Below are positions 35,561 through 48,000 of a DNA stretch of 64,000 bases, piece by piece (within the stretch, counting starts at the first letter, position 1; every line of letters begins with the position of its first letter). The notes under the pieces are model-generated. The model saw only the letters and a program-made list of their open reading frames with translations, had not been told where the DNA came from and made no database searches. Origin of the DNA: Chaetorhynchus papuensis (Eukaryota > Chordata > Aves > Passeriformes > Rhipiduridae); the NCBI GenBank assembly GCA_013396525.1, contig VWYX01000846.1, positions 186,001 to 250,000 of the forward strand, written 5' to 3'. A program made the position numbers and the translations under genes.

Positions 35561-38500
35561 TATCCCTGGCTGAGGGATGCTGGGGGCCGTGTCTGGGCTG
35601 TGGAGCTCAACTTGGGAGCTGAAAACAACAAATGGAGACACTCACATGGAGTCTCCCAGCTGCAGGAACACACCTGGGGAAGGAGAGGAAATTGATGGGA
35701 AAAGCAAACAAAACCAGACCGGTATGATTTTGTGTGCAAACGATGATTTGATTTGTGGGTCGAGTTTTTGGTAGTTTTTTTGGGGATCTGGCTTGATAAT
35801 TTCCAAGTTTTGGAGAGTGGTCCCAGCAGCTCTGTGGCACCACACGTGCAGGGGAGAGAGAGAGAGAGAGCACGAGCTGTGTCCCCGATCCCCCGGGCTG
35901 TGGCTGCAGTGCCCGTCCCCAGCACACACGGACACATGGATGGTCCCTGATGCCATGCACCAGGCTCAGTCCCCTGCACAGCCCCGACACAGCCCCCATG
36001 GCTGCAGCCATGAGAAGGGCAATTCCACCCATGGGAGGAAAGGCTGTGCTTGGGAACTCATCGCTTTCCTGCTCCCGTGTCCCAGCCTGTCAGGTGTCCC
36101 CCACGTGGCAGCTGGGACCAGGCTCCTGCTGCTGCTCTGTGGCTCATCACAACCTCCTCCTTGCTCCCTCTCCCCCATCTGCCATTCCAACCCTGTCCTC
36201 TGTCCCACTGCACCAGGGGTTTGTTCGGAACATTGCCTGGATTTTTGGGGATGAAGTAGCCAGCCCCAGCTTCTCCAGACTCAGGGGTTCTTGGCATATT
36301 CCTGGAGCAGGTTTGTTGGCTGTGCTGAGGGGCAGGGCAAAGGTTGGGGGAGCAACAGGAGACCAGGAGGAAATGCTGGAGCAGGTCTGGGAAGTGGTAG
36401 GAAGTTTGCGTGCAGCCAGGAGCTGTTTTGCCTTTCTCCTTGTTTTTGCACTACTGAAGAGATTTTTTTGTTGTTTTTGCTGTCATCATGAAAACCCAAC
36501 CAAATCCTGCAGCTTTCCTGAAGTGAAAGTGGTGTTTTCACTTCCATAGGACACTTCTGAAAGCAAGGGGTGGCCGCTCCCATGTTTTTTCACAAATATT
36601 GCAGGCTGCATTCCTGCAGTGGCCACGCTCTGTGCCACCAGCACACAGCCTGCTGGCATCTGCCCAGAAAAATCCTTGAAGGCTGGTGGCTCACAGGGCA
36701 ACAGGGCGTTAATATTGAGCGGGATTTTATGGCCTTTTATCTCAGCACTTGAAAAGAGATGATGGCAATTTATGTGCCCGAGGCCCAGGGTGTGTCCGTC
36801 CGTTCCTTGGTGACTTTTTCCTAGCTAGTGATTAAAGGAAGGTCCTTGTGAGCTGAGCAGTCTGGTCTCATACTCAATCCTTTCCTTGTGGAGACTTTTT
36901 CCTAGCTGGTTCTTTGGTGACTTTTTCCTAGCTGGTGATTAAAGGAAGAGGAATAGGGTCCTTGTGAGCTGAGCAGGCTGGTCTCATACTCAATCCTTTC
37001 CTTGTGGCCCATGCCATGGTGGGAGATGGGATTTGCTGAGTGCCCAGGTGATGTTTTCGACTGTTTTTCTTCCATGGGTTCTAAGGATTCCTCCCTACCC
37101 TTTCATCCCACCCCTAACTGGCACCTCTCCATGTCTCCGAAGCACTGCCCTGGGCTGGGGCAGAGCAAGGGAAAAAGGGATTTTCCTGGCTTCAAAATGT
37201 GCCTGTGTTGGTAGCAAGGGACACAACGTTTGCCAGTGAGTGCTGGAGTGAGGACTGTCACTGAGGGAGGTCACAGACACGTCCAGGGTGAGGAATGTTG
37301 GCCTCAGAGCCAGCACTGTGACTTGACCTGGGGGAACAGGGACCACCCGAAGCCAAACCTGCAAAGGGCCCTGGGGACAGTCAGTGTGGCAGGGAGGGAA
37401 ACAGAGGAGCTCCCTTGGTCAGCTGGTGCCTTCTACCCATCAGAAAAGCAGCCCACTGGCAAAGCAGCACATTGGCTACAGGTCCTGAGGAACAGCGGAG
37501 CTTCCCGAGGCTTCCCTGCAGAGGTGCTGCCCTGAGGCTCCCGTGTTCCTCACGTTTGAGGCACTGGGCATTAATGACTGTGAAAAATCCCTCTGGGCAC
37601 AGCTGGCAGGATGAATGAGACACCGATGTCCTGTCAGTTGCTGCCTGTGTATCCAGTGACTGTCACAGGGAACCAAGTGCAGCCACCAAGGGAGGTGTCC
37701 TGTGCCGTCAGTGCTGGGCTGGTTGTGCCCTGTGTCACAACAGCTGCTGCATTCAGTGTATTCCACTGGCTGCAGTGGCCGATGTGGGAGGCAGAGGCAA
37801 AGTGTGGTCTTGTACTGCTGAGACCAGGCTGGGTCTTTCCAGGGGTTTTCCTGCAGCCCAGGCCAGGCTGTGAGTAGCTGAGTCTCCAGGTGACTGCTGT
37901 GTGTGCTGGGTGTCCCTCAGGGAGCTTGGACACTGTTACTGCACACAACAACTGTTCCCGTTTCCTTTCCCCGTTTTAAGCGGTTTTCACATTCTTTTCA
38001 TTTTAAACTCAGGGCTACACAGCAAGAAGCTACAAGACAATTCATTCACATTTTATATTTCAGAATTGCATCTTCCAGAAAGGAGATGCTTTAATGCTAT
38101 CTTCACACTGTTGTTTTTTCCTTGACTGCTCTCACTTGCCCTGCTGGGTGCCAGAATGAACCTCTGGCACAGCAGCTGCAGAACTCAAGTTCCAGCTTTG
38201 TCCCTTTTGTTTACCATACCCAAATGCTGATTTCTGGATGGCAGTTTCTGGTTTTCTCAGTCACGTGTGGTGCAGGAAGAATGGTTCACTCTGTCTAGGA
38301 TTTGACCTCTGTGTCCATCAAGGAGTCCTGCTGCCCTGGACAGGACAAAGGGGAGCTGCCAGGCTCTCAAAACCATGGGTTCATTCAACAGTTCCAAAAC
38401 TCCAAGCTTGGCATTTCCCAAGGCCTCACCCTCTTTTTATTGTTGGCTTGACCATCCTGGAAACTCTTAGTGTGATAGGAAATAGCTGAAGGGAGGGGTC

Positions 38501-38953
38501 AGTGTTGCTTTTGGGGAGATATGTGGACAGTCACTTTGTTTTCCTCCTCTTTTTTTTTTCCCTAACCTGCCAGGAAAAGCAATGTTTTGGCCTGGGCAGT
38601 GCTCACACGTGCGGATGGTGCTGGGCTCTGGCTGGGAGCCTCCTGTGCTCCAGCTGCCTGCACTGTCCTTCTTCTGTCGAGCTGGGCACCCCGACTCCAG
38701 GCACAGGGGTGGCATTGCAGGGAATTCTGAGCCTTTTGCAGATGCCTGAGCAGAGGACAAACCATCCCTGGCTTTGCTTTTGTGCCCTGCCCTGCAGAGC
38801 TCAGCAATTTCTTCCAGCCTCGGCTTCCCTGGGGCGTGAGGGCTGTTCCACCCCAGCAGGGCTGGGAAGGGGCTCTGTGGGAGCTGCCCTGGTCATATCC
38901 GGGTCCGTTTCCATCTCTTGGCTCCCTGCAATGTGGTGATCCCTTTGTTTCAG
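35561..38953 (+). other. ITGB4: Probable ITGB4 intron 1
   Basis: Non-coding, ends in acceptor tttcag at 38948-38953. Includes a (GA)n run near 35,856 and the partial tandem duplication at 36,809-37,008. Intron 1 of ITGB4 is a plausible place for epithelial enhancers, but I mark no specific site. Confidence 0.6.
36809..37008. repeat. Imperfect tandem duplication, unit about 107-116 bp
   Basis: The first copy (36809-36892) and second copy (36916-37008) share ggtgactttttcctagct, gattaaaggaa, ggtccttgtgagctgagcag and ctcatactcaatcctttcc. The second copy has a 9-nt insertion (gaggaatag). A third partial copy of the left end (gactttttcctagctggt) lies at the junction. Confidence 0.9.
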
Positions 38954-38963
38954 GAGGAAGAAG
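38954..38963 (+). other. ITGB4: ITGB4 5' UTR in the ATG exon
   Basis: Only 10 nt between the acceptor and the ATG, with A at -3, giving a favourable Kozak context (aagATGa). The rest of the 5' UTR must come from an upstream exon. Confidence 0.8.
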
Positions 38964-39045
38964 ATGAATGTGCTGCCACGGGCGTGTGCCAGGCTGCTCC
39001 TCCTGTCCCTGCTCTGCGCCACCGGCCTCTGCCAATGGAGCAAAA
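38964..39045 (+). CDS. ITGB4: ITGB4 coding exon 1 (signal peptide)
   Basis: 82 nt, 27 codons plus 1 nt. MNVLPRACARLLLLSLLCAT then GLCQWSK: a typical signal peptide with cleavage probably after GLC or GLCQ. The sequence differs from human, as signal peptides do. Donor gtgagt. Confidence 0.95.
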
Positions 39046-42000
39046 GTGAGTGGAGCCATGCTGGCTCTGTCTGCCACCTCCCCTTGGGGACTGCATGTAC
39101 CTGTCCTGGGCTCCAGGAACACCAGCCCTCATGTGGAGAACACCTGCTGTGTGCTTTTCCTGCTGTTTTGGAATCTCTTGCTACCCCGCTGCTGTTTTGC
39201 AGCCAGTTTTCACTAACCAGGACAAACCTCCATCTCTCCATGGGTTCAGCCTTTCTCACACCCTCCCACAGCTCACTTTGTTTTCCCCATCCCCGATGCC
39301 CTGATCTTTCCTGGCAGGTAACCGCTGTGTGCTGTCCCGGGCAAAGAGCTGCACCGAGTGCATCCGGGTGGATAAGGACTGCTCCTTCTGCACCGACGAG
39401 GTGAGACCTTGTAGGGCAGCCTGGGGCTCCTTCCCACCCTGCTGATGGAGGGATCCCACCACCCTCGCTGGGAGAGGGACACAAGAGCAGAGGCAGCTTC
39501 TGGATCCAGCTTCTCGTCTGGATGAGAAGCACTGAAATGTGGATTTCCTTTTGGTGCGGAAAATGGGGAGGGAGGGGAGTCCAGGGCAGAATTGCAGCAA
39601 TAGAGGGGTTTGTCAGACAATGTCACTGTGCCAGAAACATGGTGTGCAAGGGATGGAGGGAGAGCTTTATCCCACACAGCCCAGTAACTCGCTGGTGGTC
39701 ACATTTCAGGTGCGGGTTCTGTGCGAGGCTCGTCCCCATCTCTCTGCCTCACTCCTGCTCCCAAAAGCTCATAATGCTCTGGGCACAGGACCCTGCTTCC
39801 TGCCCTGTGTATTTCCCCCTTTCACAGTGGATCTGGTGCTGTCTGTGGCTCTGAGGCTGTTCTTGCTCCCTGGCAGAGCTTTGAGGAGCCGCGCTGTGAC
39901 CTGCGGGAGAACCTGCTGCGCTCCGGCTGCGGCGAGGCCAGCATCGTGTACACCCAGGGGGAGATGAGGACACTGAAGGTGCGTGCTGGGGACACAGCCC
40001 GTGCTCAGCCTCTCCTGAGGGGTCCTTCACTTCCTCCATCCTCCTCTAGAGCCTTCAGCAAGAAGGCCCAGATCTCTGTTTACGTAGGGTCTACTCAAAA
40101 GCAATGCCTTCTCTAGCTGCTGGCCCTGTGGGCGTGGGGGAGGCTGCTGGGCAGTACATGAGGGAGGGGAGCGGGCTCGTCCCTGCCTTTGCACTCCCCA
40201 CACATCTCCCTGCTCCTTGCTCCTCCTCCTCGTTGCATCCACACTGGAGATGGAGTCCATCCCCTTCACGTCTCTCTTCTTCACAGAATGCCAGCATCAA
40301 CACGTCCCTGCAGAGGACCCAGGTGTCCCCCCAGGCCATGTCCATGCGGCTGCGGGCTGGGGAGGAGATGAGCTTCGACATGGACGTCTTCCAGCCCAAG
40401 GAGAGCCCTGTGGATCTCTACATCCTCATGGACTTCTCCTACTCCATGTCTGATGATCTGGACAACCTCAAAAGCATGGGACACAAGCTAGGTGAGAGCA
40501 GAGCTGGGAGAAGAGGGGAGCCTGCTGCTGTGCTGATGAAGGCAGGCAGCTCGCTCCTGCCTGCGGCTGCAGGTCCTCTGCCAGTGCCAGAGAGGGGAAA
40601 GCAGCTGGCAGTGGGCTGAGAGGTGTCTGTTTTAATTAGAGCTTCTCATTATCGCTGCTCTGTGCAGCCCCGTGTGGGGATGTCTCTCTGGTCCTGCAGG
40701 GATCCTCACATATGCTCTCCCCTGCCAGCCCAGCGTGGGGCTGGTGCCTCTCAGAGCTGACCTGTGCAGGGCCTTTGGCATCTTGGACCTGCTGGGTGCT
40801 CTTGCAGGAGCTCCAGTTCTGGAGCTGCCAAAGGGGGTGTAGGTTTCTGCCCTATAAAACCCCAAAGATCCTAAAAGATGACAGTTTAGGAATCTTTTCT
40901 AAGAACTGACCAGCAGAGAAGATGCCCACAAAAGGACTTCTTTCCCTGGAGCAGGGAGCTCACAGGCATCTGTTTATTTATGAGCCTCCCCCTTCCTTTC
41001 CTCTCCTCCCAGCGGGCTTCCTGCAAGACCTGACTTCCAATTACACCATCGGATTTGGCAAGTTTGTGGACAAAGTCTCGTCCCCTCAGACAGACATGAG
41101 ACCCGAAAAGTGAGTGAGGTCCCTGAGGTGGGAGTAGAGGGAGTGGAAAGTGCCTTCTGCTTCTCCGTGGCTCTCAGTGTCTGCAGTGCAAGAGCCTCCA
41201 TCCATCTCTCTGCCTTCACTGCCAGTGTCTCCCCTGGCCTCCCCACCCCTCAGGGCTTGCTGCAGCACTGTGACAATGCCAGCAGTGTAATCCTCTGCTT
41301 TCAGACCTTCCCTGCTCTGCCACAACACACTGCACATCTTGTCTTCTCCTCTATCTCTGCCCTCATCCCTTCTCCCTCTCAGTGCTGGTGGCTGAGCTGC
41401 TCAGCTCCATGACATCCCCCACACTCCCTCCTCTTGCACCCCAGCATCCCTTTGCTCCTGCCCCACACAAGACCCCTGGTTCCGTCCCTCCTAGGCTGCG
41501 TGAGCCCTGGCCCAACGCCGACTCCCCGTTCTCCTTCAAGAACGTCATCCGCCTGACCAACAACATCAACGACTTCAGCCAGGAGCTGAGCAAGGAGCGC
41601 ATCTCCGGCAACCTGGATGCCCCCGAGGGCGGCTTCGATGCCATCCTGCAGACAGCTGTTTGCAAGGTGAGGGTGGCCAGGGCTGAGTTTTTAATGAGTG
41701 GATCTTCCTGATGCCCTCTGATGAGCAGAAGAACCACACACTGGGCAGCTGACAGGGCAGCCAGGGAGCACAGGTTCAGCTACAGCTGGTTCCTGCCCTC
41801 CCAGCCACACACTCCCAGAGCCAAGCTGTTTTGCACTCCCAGTTCTTCCTAAGTCTTAGAACATGTGTGTGTCCCAGTGTTTGATGCCCAGCACAGGAGC
41901 TGCTTGCTGGGCACCCTGTGTGTGCCCTTTGCTCTGTCCCCCTCCCTGCCCGTGGTGATGAAACTCTGCTCCCTGGAAAAGAGCCCACTTGGGCTTGGCC

Positions 42001-45000
42001 GCTTGGCTGAGGGATGAGCACAGCTCCAGACACGTCCAGGGAAGCGTGGGCTTGCCCCCTGTACACACATGTGCCTGGCACCGAGCTGCTGGGTGGGAGG
42101 CACCCCGTGCTTTGGGGGTGCCAGTGGGTGCTGGGGTTCCTGGGGACACGTGGCTTGTTGTGTTTGCTGCCAGGTGCAGGTGGTGCCTTGTCCCTTGGGT
42201 ATTCCAGCTCCTGTCAGTGCTGGCTTGCCAAGGGCTGCAAATGCTGAGCAGGGGTTTGGGAGGCACAGAGATAAAGGTTCCTTCTCCCCCTCCCTGGCTG
42301 CAGGATAAGATTGGCTGGAGAAATGACAGCACTCACCTGCTCGTGTTCTCCACCGAGTCTGCCTTTCACTATGAAGCTGACGGTACCAACGTCCTGGCAG
42401 GGATCCTGGCGAGGAACGACGAGCAGTGTCACCTGGACAGCCGTGGCACCTACGTGTACGACACCAAGCAGGACTACCCTTCAGTGCCCACCCTCGTGCG
42501 CCTGTTGGGCCAGCACAACATCATCCCCATCTTTGCTGTCACCAACCACTCCTACAGCTACTATGAGGTGAGGAGACCACGGCAGGGATGCCACATGGGA
42601 TTGCCTTTCCTCCAGGACCTCTGCCTCAGCTCAGCTGTGAGGAGAAAGTGTTCTGCCATCGCTTGTCCCCAAGTGCTAAACCAACACCGTGATATTTGGG
42701 AGGGTGCCACACTGCGTTGGGGGGCTGCTCTGGGTTGTGGGAGGTCTCAGAGGGTATTACTGGGTCCAGGAATCTGAGCTTCTAGACCTCTGCCTGTGGT
42801 GATTTCTGCTTGTAAAGCAGTGGAGGCATGGAGCTGGAGGGAAAGTTGGAAGGGACATTTGGAGGTCTCTGATCCAAGTCCTGCTCAAAGCAGAGCCCAC
42901 TCCTGTGACAGAGGAGGGTTCTCAAGGCCTTGGCTCAGGGAGCTCCTGTGTCTCTGCAGAAGCTGCACAAGTATTTCCCCATCTCTGAGATCGGCGTGCT
43001 CCAGGAAGACTCCTCCAACATTGTGGAGCTGCTGCACACAGCCTTTGAGGTAATGGTGCTCTCTGGGGCTTCACTCTGGCTCCCAGGGAGGGCAGAGGGT
43101 GGGCACCTCCTGAGCAGGTGAGCGGGCAGGAGGCAGGATGTGGCCCCTCTGGAGCAGGCCATGGGGTGGTCACAGGGTACTGCTGACAATCAACGTTGTG
43201 TTTATCCCCTGCCACCCAGCGCATCCGCTCCAAGATGGACATCCGGGCTGATGCCACCCCCAAAGGCCTGAAGACAGAGTTCACCTCCTCGATGTTCGAA
43301 AAGACAGAATCTGGCTCCTTCCACATCACCCGTGGAAAAGTGGTAAGTCCTCGGATGGCAGCGGAGGGAAGGCACGTGTGAGGGGATGAGCTCTCCGTGT
43401 CCAGCTGGGATGTGGTCTGGCAGAGCTGGCTCATCCCTGCAGTGTGTCCCTTCCTCCAGGGCAAGTTCCGCATGCATGTGAACGCTCTGGAGTACGTTGG
43501 TGGGCAGCACGTCTGCAGCCTCCCCGAGAAGGAGCGGGACGGGGTCATCCACGTGAAACTCACATCCCTGAGCGACAGCCTCACGATCAAAACCGCTGTC
43601 GTCTGCGACGTGTGTCCCTGTGAACAGGTGGGGTGATGCAGAGAGGTCTCCTCCTCCTCCTGGCCAGCCTGGGGTGGGAATGTGTTGGCTGGTGCATGTG
43701 GGTGCTGCTCGACCCCTCAGCAATGCTCAGCCTGGCCAAGATCTCCATCACTGCCTGTTCCAAGCTGGGTGTGATGCCCCATGGCAGACCTTGGTCTTCA
43801 GGGCAAAACTTTGCTCCTGGATCTGCCCTTCTGATTCCTGAAATGGCCTTGGGGGCAGCTGGGCCCAGTCAGCAACGCCTCTTCTCTCATCTCTTCCAGC
43901 AACAAGAGCTGGACTCGCCCAAGTGCAGTTTCCACGGGAACTTTGTCTGCGGACAGTGCATCTGCCACCCGGGCTGGTAAGGGCTGTGTCCGGGTCCACA
44001 CCCCTCTCTCCCAGGGATCCTGCTGGGTCCGGGGACCCACAGCGACACACGCTCACGCCCCGGGCACCCTGCCCAGACCCCGCTGGGCTGTGCTCTGCTT
44101 CTGCCTCTCTCAGCACCATCTCTGTCCCCAGGCGAGGGGACACGTGCGACTGCTCCCCGGCCTCATCCCCCAACAACAAAGCCTGCATCCGCCCGGGGGA
44201 CACGGAGCCGTGCTCGGGGCGGGGCGAGTGCCTGTGCGGGAAGTGCCAGTGCTACTCCGAGGACCAGACCCTGCGCTTCGACGGCGCCTTCTGCGAGTTC
44301 GACGTCCTGCAGTGCCCGCGCACCTCCGGCTTCCTCTGCAACGGTGAGAGCGCCCCAGAGCCCCCCAGCTGGGGGATGTGCTGGGCCTGGTGGCACAGAC
44401 AAGGTGTCCTGGACTGGCGGCACTGACACGGGGGGCTGAGTGACCGGTGATGGGCAGCAGGGACTCTGCGCTTGCAGACAGGCAGGGAGGGTGCTGTGGA
44501 GTCTGTTTGCAGCCCCTTTGCACCCCAAGAAGCCCCTTTGCAGCCCCTGTGCGCCCCGAAGAAAGTGGGGGAGCCACAGACAGGGCTGGGGGGATGGCAC
44601 AGCACTGGAGCCCAGGTGATCCCTCCTGTCACCCCCAGATCGTGGCCGCTGCTCCAGGGGCGCCTGCGTGTGTGAGAGCGGCTGGGAGGGCCCGGGCTGT
44701 GAATGCCCCACGAGCAACGACACCTGCATCGACAGCCGAGGGGTAGGTGCTGCCCTGCCCTCCCCAGGGACCACTGCTCCTGGCAGATCCCCAGTGCTGG
44801 AATCTCTGGGCTGCTGGGGCACCTTGCTGAGTCTCAGAGCCACTTGGTGTGTGCGACTGCTCTCAAGACACCGTCACCTCTTGTCTCCCAGGGCATTTGC
44901 AATAACCACGGGAGGTGTGAATGTGGCAGGTGCATCTGCGACATGGCTTCGCTGTACACCAGCTCCACCTGTGAAATCAGCTACTCCCTGGTGAGTCCCT

Positions 45001-48000
45001 CCGGGTTTATCACTTATTCCCATGCAGAGCCTTCAGGGGAGGAAGGCAAAGCAGACATGAAGGCACATCTCAGTCGGGAACAAAATCCTGAGCAAGGGTT
45101 TGCCTCACTTGTCCTGTGGCCAGGAAGGGGCTGGCGTGGGAGCTGCATTGTAGCCACCAGCTGTCTTTGCCCTCCTGCTCACCAGCAGCAACTGTTGAGA
45201 GTCTGTCTGTGTTCATCTGCACCCTGGTGATGGGCAGAGGTTAGAGGCTCAGCTTGTGCCTTGTTCTGATTTGCCTCAAGACTGGGAAAAAACTCATTGC
45301 ATAGAATCACAATCGGTTTGGATTTAAGGGCCCTTAAAACTGATCTCATTCCAGCTCCCCTGCCATGGGCAGGGACACCTTCCACTAGATCAGGTTGCTC
45401 AGGGCCCCACCCAACCTGGCCTTGAACACATTTGATTTCCTCATTGACAAACATGGGCTAATCCCCCAGAGGGGATGGAGAAAGCTGGCTTGATCGTGTT
45501 TTGGAAAGGCCACTGAAACCCTTGGAGAAGATCTAATTGCTGCCCAAGTGCAGGCTGTTGGTATAAGGGATTTTGGAGACAGCTGGGCTTATAATCCTTC
45601 ATTAGCTGCTCGCTCTCAGTGACTCCTCTTTTTGACCTGGACCTTGCCCTGGCTCTGGGGTGAGGATGCAGCGCTGCCTCTCCAGCTCTGCCTTTCAGAG
45701 GCTGTGTCCTCCCTCGCTCCCGTGGGCGCCCCTGACCAGCCCACCCCACCTCTCCCAGGGCTTCCAGGCTGTGTGTGAGAGCATCCGGGACTGTGTCCGC
45801 TGCCAGACCTGGGGGACGGGCAGCCTGAAAGGGAACTGCAGCTCGTGCCAGCTCCAGATCCAGATGGTGGAGGAGCTGAAGAAAGGTAACATGAGAAGCA
45901 GAGCTGGGTGCAGACACGTGTGGTGTCTCCTGTGTGTGCGTGTAGGGTGCTCCCCAAGTCTTTCCTGGCCCTGGTGACTTCACAACCATGTCCCCTCTCC
46001 CCACAGAGGAGGCTGGTGAATACTGCTCCTTCCAGGATGAGGATGATGACTGCACCTACCACTACACCCTGGAGGGAGACCCCAGCGTCCTCCCCAACAC
46101 CACCGTCCGTGTGCAGAAGAATAAAGGTGAGCAGGGGATGTCCAGCCTGGGGTTTGGATCAGAGTGACCAACTCCACAGTGCCTCCAATCCCTGCTTTGT
46201 CCCTTTGCTGTGCCCCTGGGCAGGGTCAGCTGCAGGGTCTCCCTGCCCACCTTGCTGTGTGACACAGGTGGGTGACACAGTCTGTCACCTGAACTGCAAG
46301 GGGTGGAGTGTGGCACTTTCAGAGAGACCTTTAGGGATCAGAGCCTTTCCCCTGCTGCCATGGGCAGGGATTGCTGCAAGGTGCTGCACAGCCCCTTGGT
46401 ACGGCTGGGTGTGAGCACAGGTGTGATAGCCCTCCCTGAACTGCATTCCTCACTGAGGAATTCCCAGGGTTAACTGGGCTGCTCCATCCCTCAGAGAGCT
46501 GTGCTCCAGCCTTTCCCCTCTGTCCCTGCCTCCCTGCTCCCTCCCTGCACGCCCCACACAGGGGCTGATGCCTGGGAGTGACGTTGCTGTCACTTGCAGA
46601 GTGCCCGCCCGGGAGCTTCCTCTGGCTCATCCCACTGCTCATCTTCCTCATCCTGCTCCTGGGGCTGCTGCTCCTGCTCTGCTGGAAGTTCTGTGCCTGC
46701 TGCAAGGTGAGTGTCTCAGCTGGCTGCCCCAGCCCAGGGAGAGAACCAGATATGGCCAAAAACATGACAAATTTCCAGAATCCACCCAGTCTCCAGCATG
46801 GCCAGGTTGGCCAGGGATGTCCCTGTGGCATCCAGCACCTCTGCTGTTGCTGACATGAGCCACTGGTGAAAAGTTAGTCAGATTTCTCCCATGTGGCTAA
46901 AATCAGCTTGAGAGCCCCATGCCCGCTGCCCACGCATCCCTGCTGATGTGGATCCTCCCCAGTGGAGACATGGAGGGGTTTTGTCCTTGGCCACAAAGTG
47001 ATTGTGTCTCTGGCCCTTTGTTTTCTAGGCTTGCCTGGCCCTGCTCCCCTGCTGCGCACGAGGTACCAGCCCTGGGTCCCCTGGGAAGGCCCTGTGGGGT
47101 GCACTGTCTCCCTGGGTTTGGGGGTGTGCTGGGATAGGCATCTCTCCTCTGTGAGCTGGAGAGGTGGGTCAGGGAGAAGGCTCCTAGCAGAGAGCCTGAG
47201 ACAAGGAGCCCTGGAGCTGCTGGTTCACTTTTCTTCCCTGCCCCACACCTTGGGGTGCCCTGCTGGGAACCCCACTGCTGGCTCTCCCTGACCTTGTAAT
47301 GCTTAGCTGGTGAGATGTGTTCTCCCCACTCATGAACACCCCTTGCTCCCTCCATTTCACTCCTCTCCTGAGATCCTGACCCCCTTAGCATGGTGGAAAC
47401 CCTAAATATCCCCCAGAGCAGAGTCTCTGGCGTGGGGAAGCTGCTGGCTGGCGCTGTCCCCGTGTGCCCGGGCTCTGACCCCGCCCCTGGCTCTGCAGGT
47501 CGCACCGTTGGCTTCAAGGAGGACCACTACATGCTCCGCCAGAGCCTCATGTCCTCCGACCACCTGGACACGCCCCTGGTGCGCAGCGGCTCCCTCAAGG
47601 GCCGGGACACGGTCCGCTGGAAGATCCACAACAATGTCCACAAGCAGGGCGTCCCCTCCCCTGCTGCCACCAACCCCAAGGACCTCAGTGAGTGTCACCT
47701 GCGAGGGACAGGGCGGGGGAGCTGCTGTGGGTGCTGTAAAGGACCCAAAGCCTTGCTGGTGGCCCCAGAGTGTTACCCCCAAGCCCAGTTACAAGAGTGG
47801 TTGTTCCTTTACCTGCTTCCATCCTGGGGGAAGCTGAGCAGCACAGTCCTGTGTCCAGCCCTGTTCTGTGGCAGGGCCCTTGGAGACCTCCTGGTGTGCC
47901 CTGCTTGTGTCTCAGTCTCATGAGCTCAGTGACCCAGCCTTGATTTTGCTGCCTCATCAGTCCAGAGCCACCACTGGACACTGTTTCCTTCTCTGGATCT

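Noticed and set aside
38801..39532. 243-codon frame antisense to ITGB4 coding exons 1-2
   Set aside because: Shadow of the GC-rich real exons and introns.
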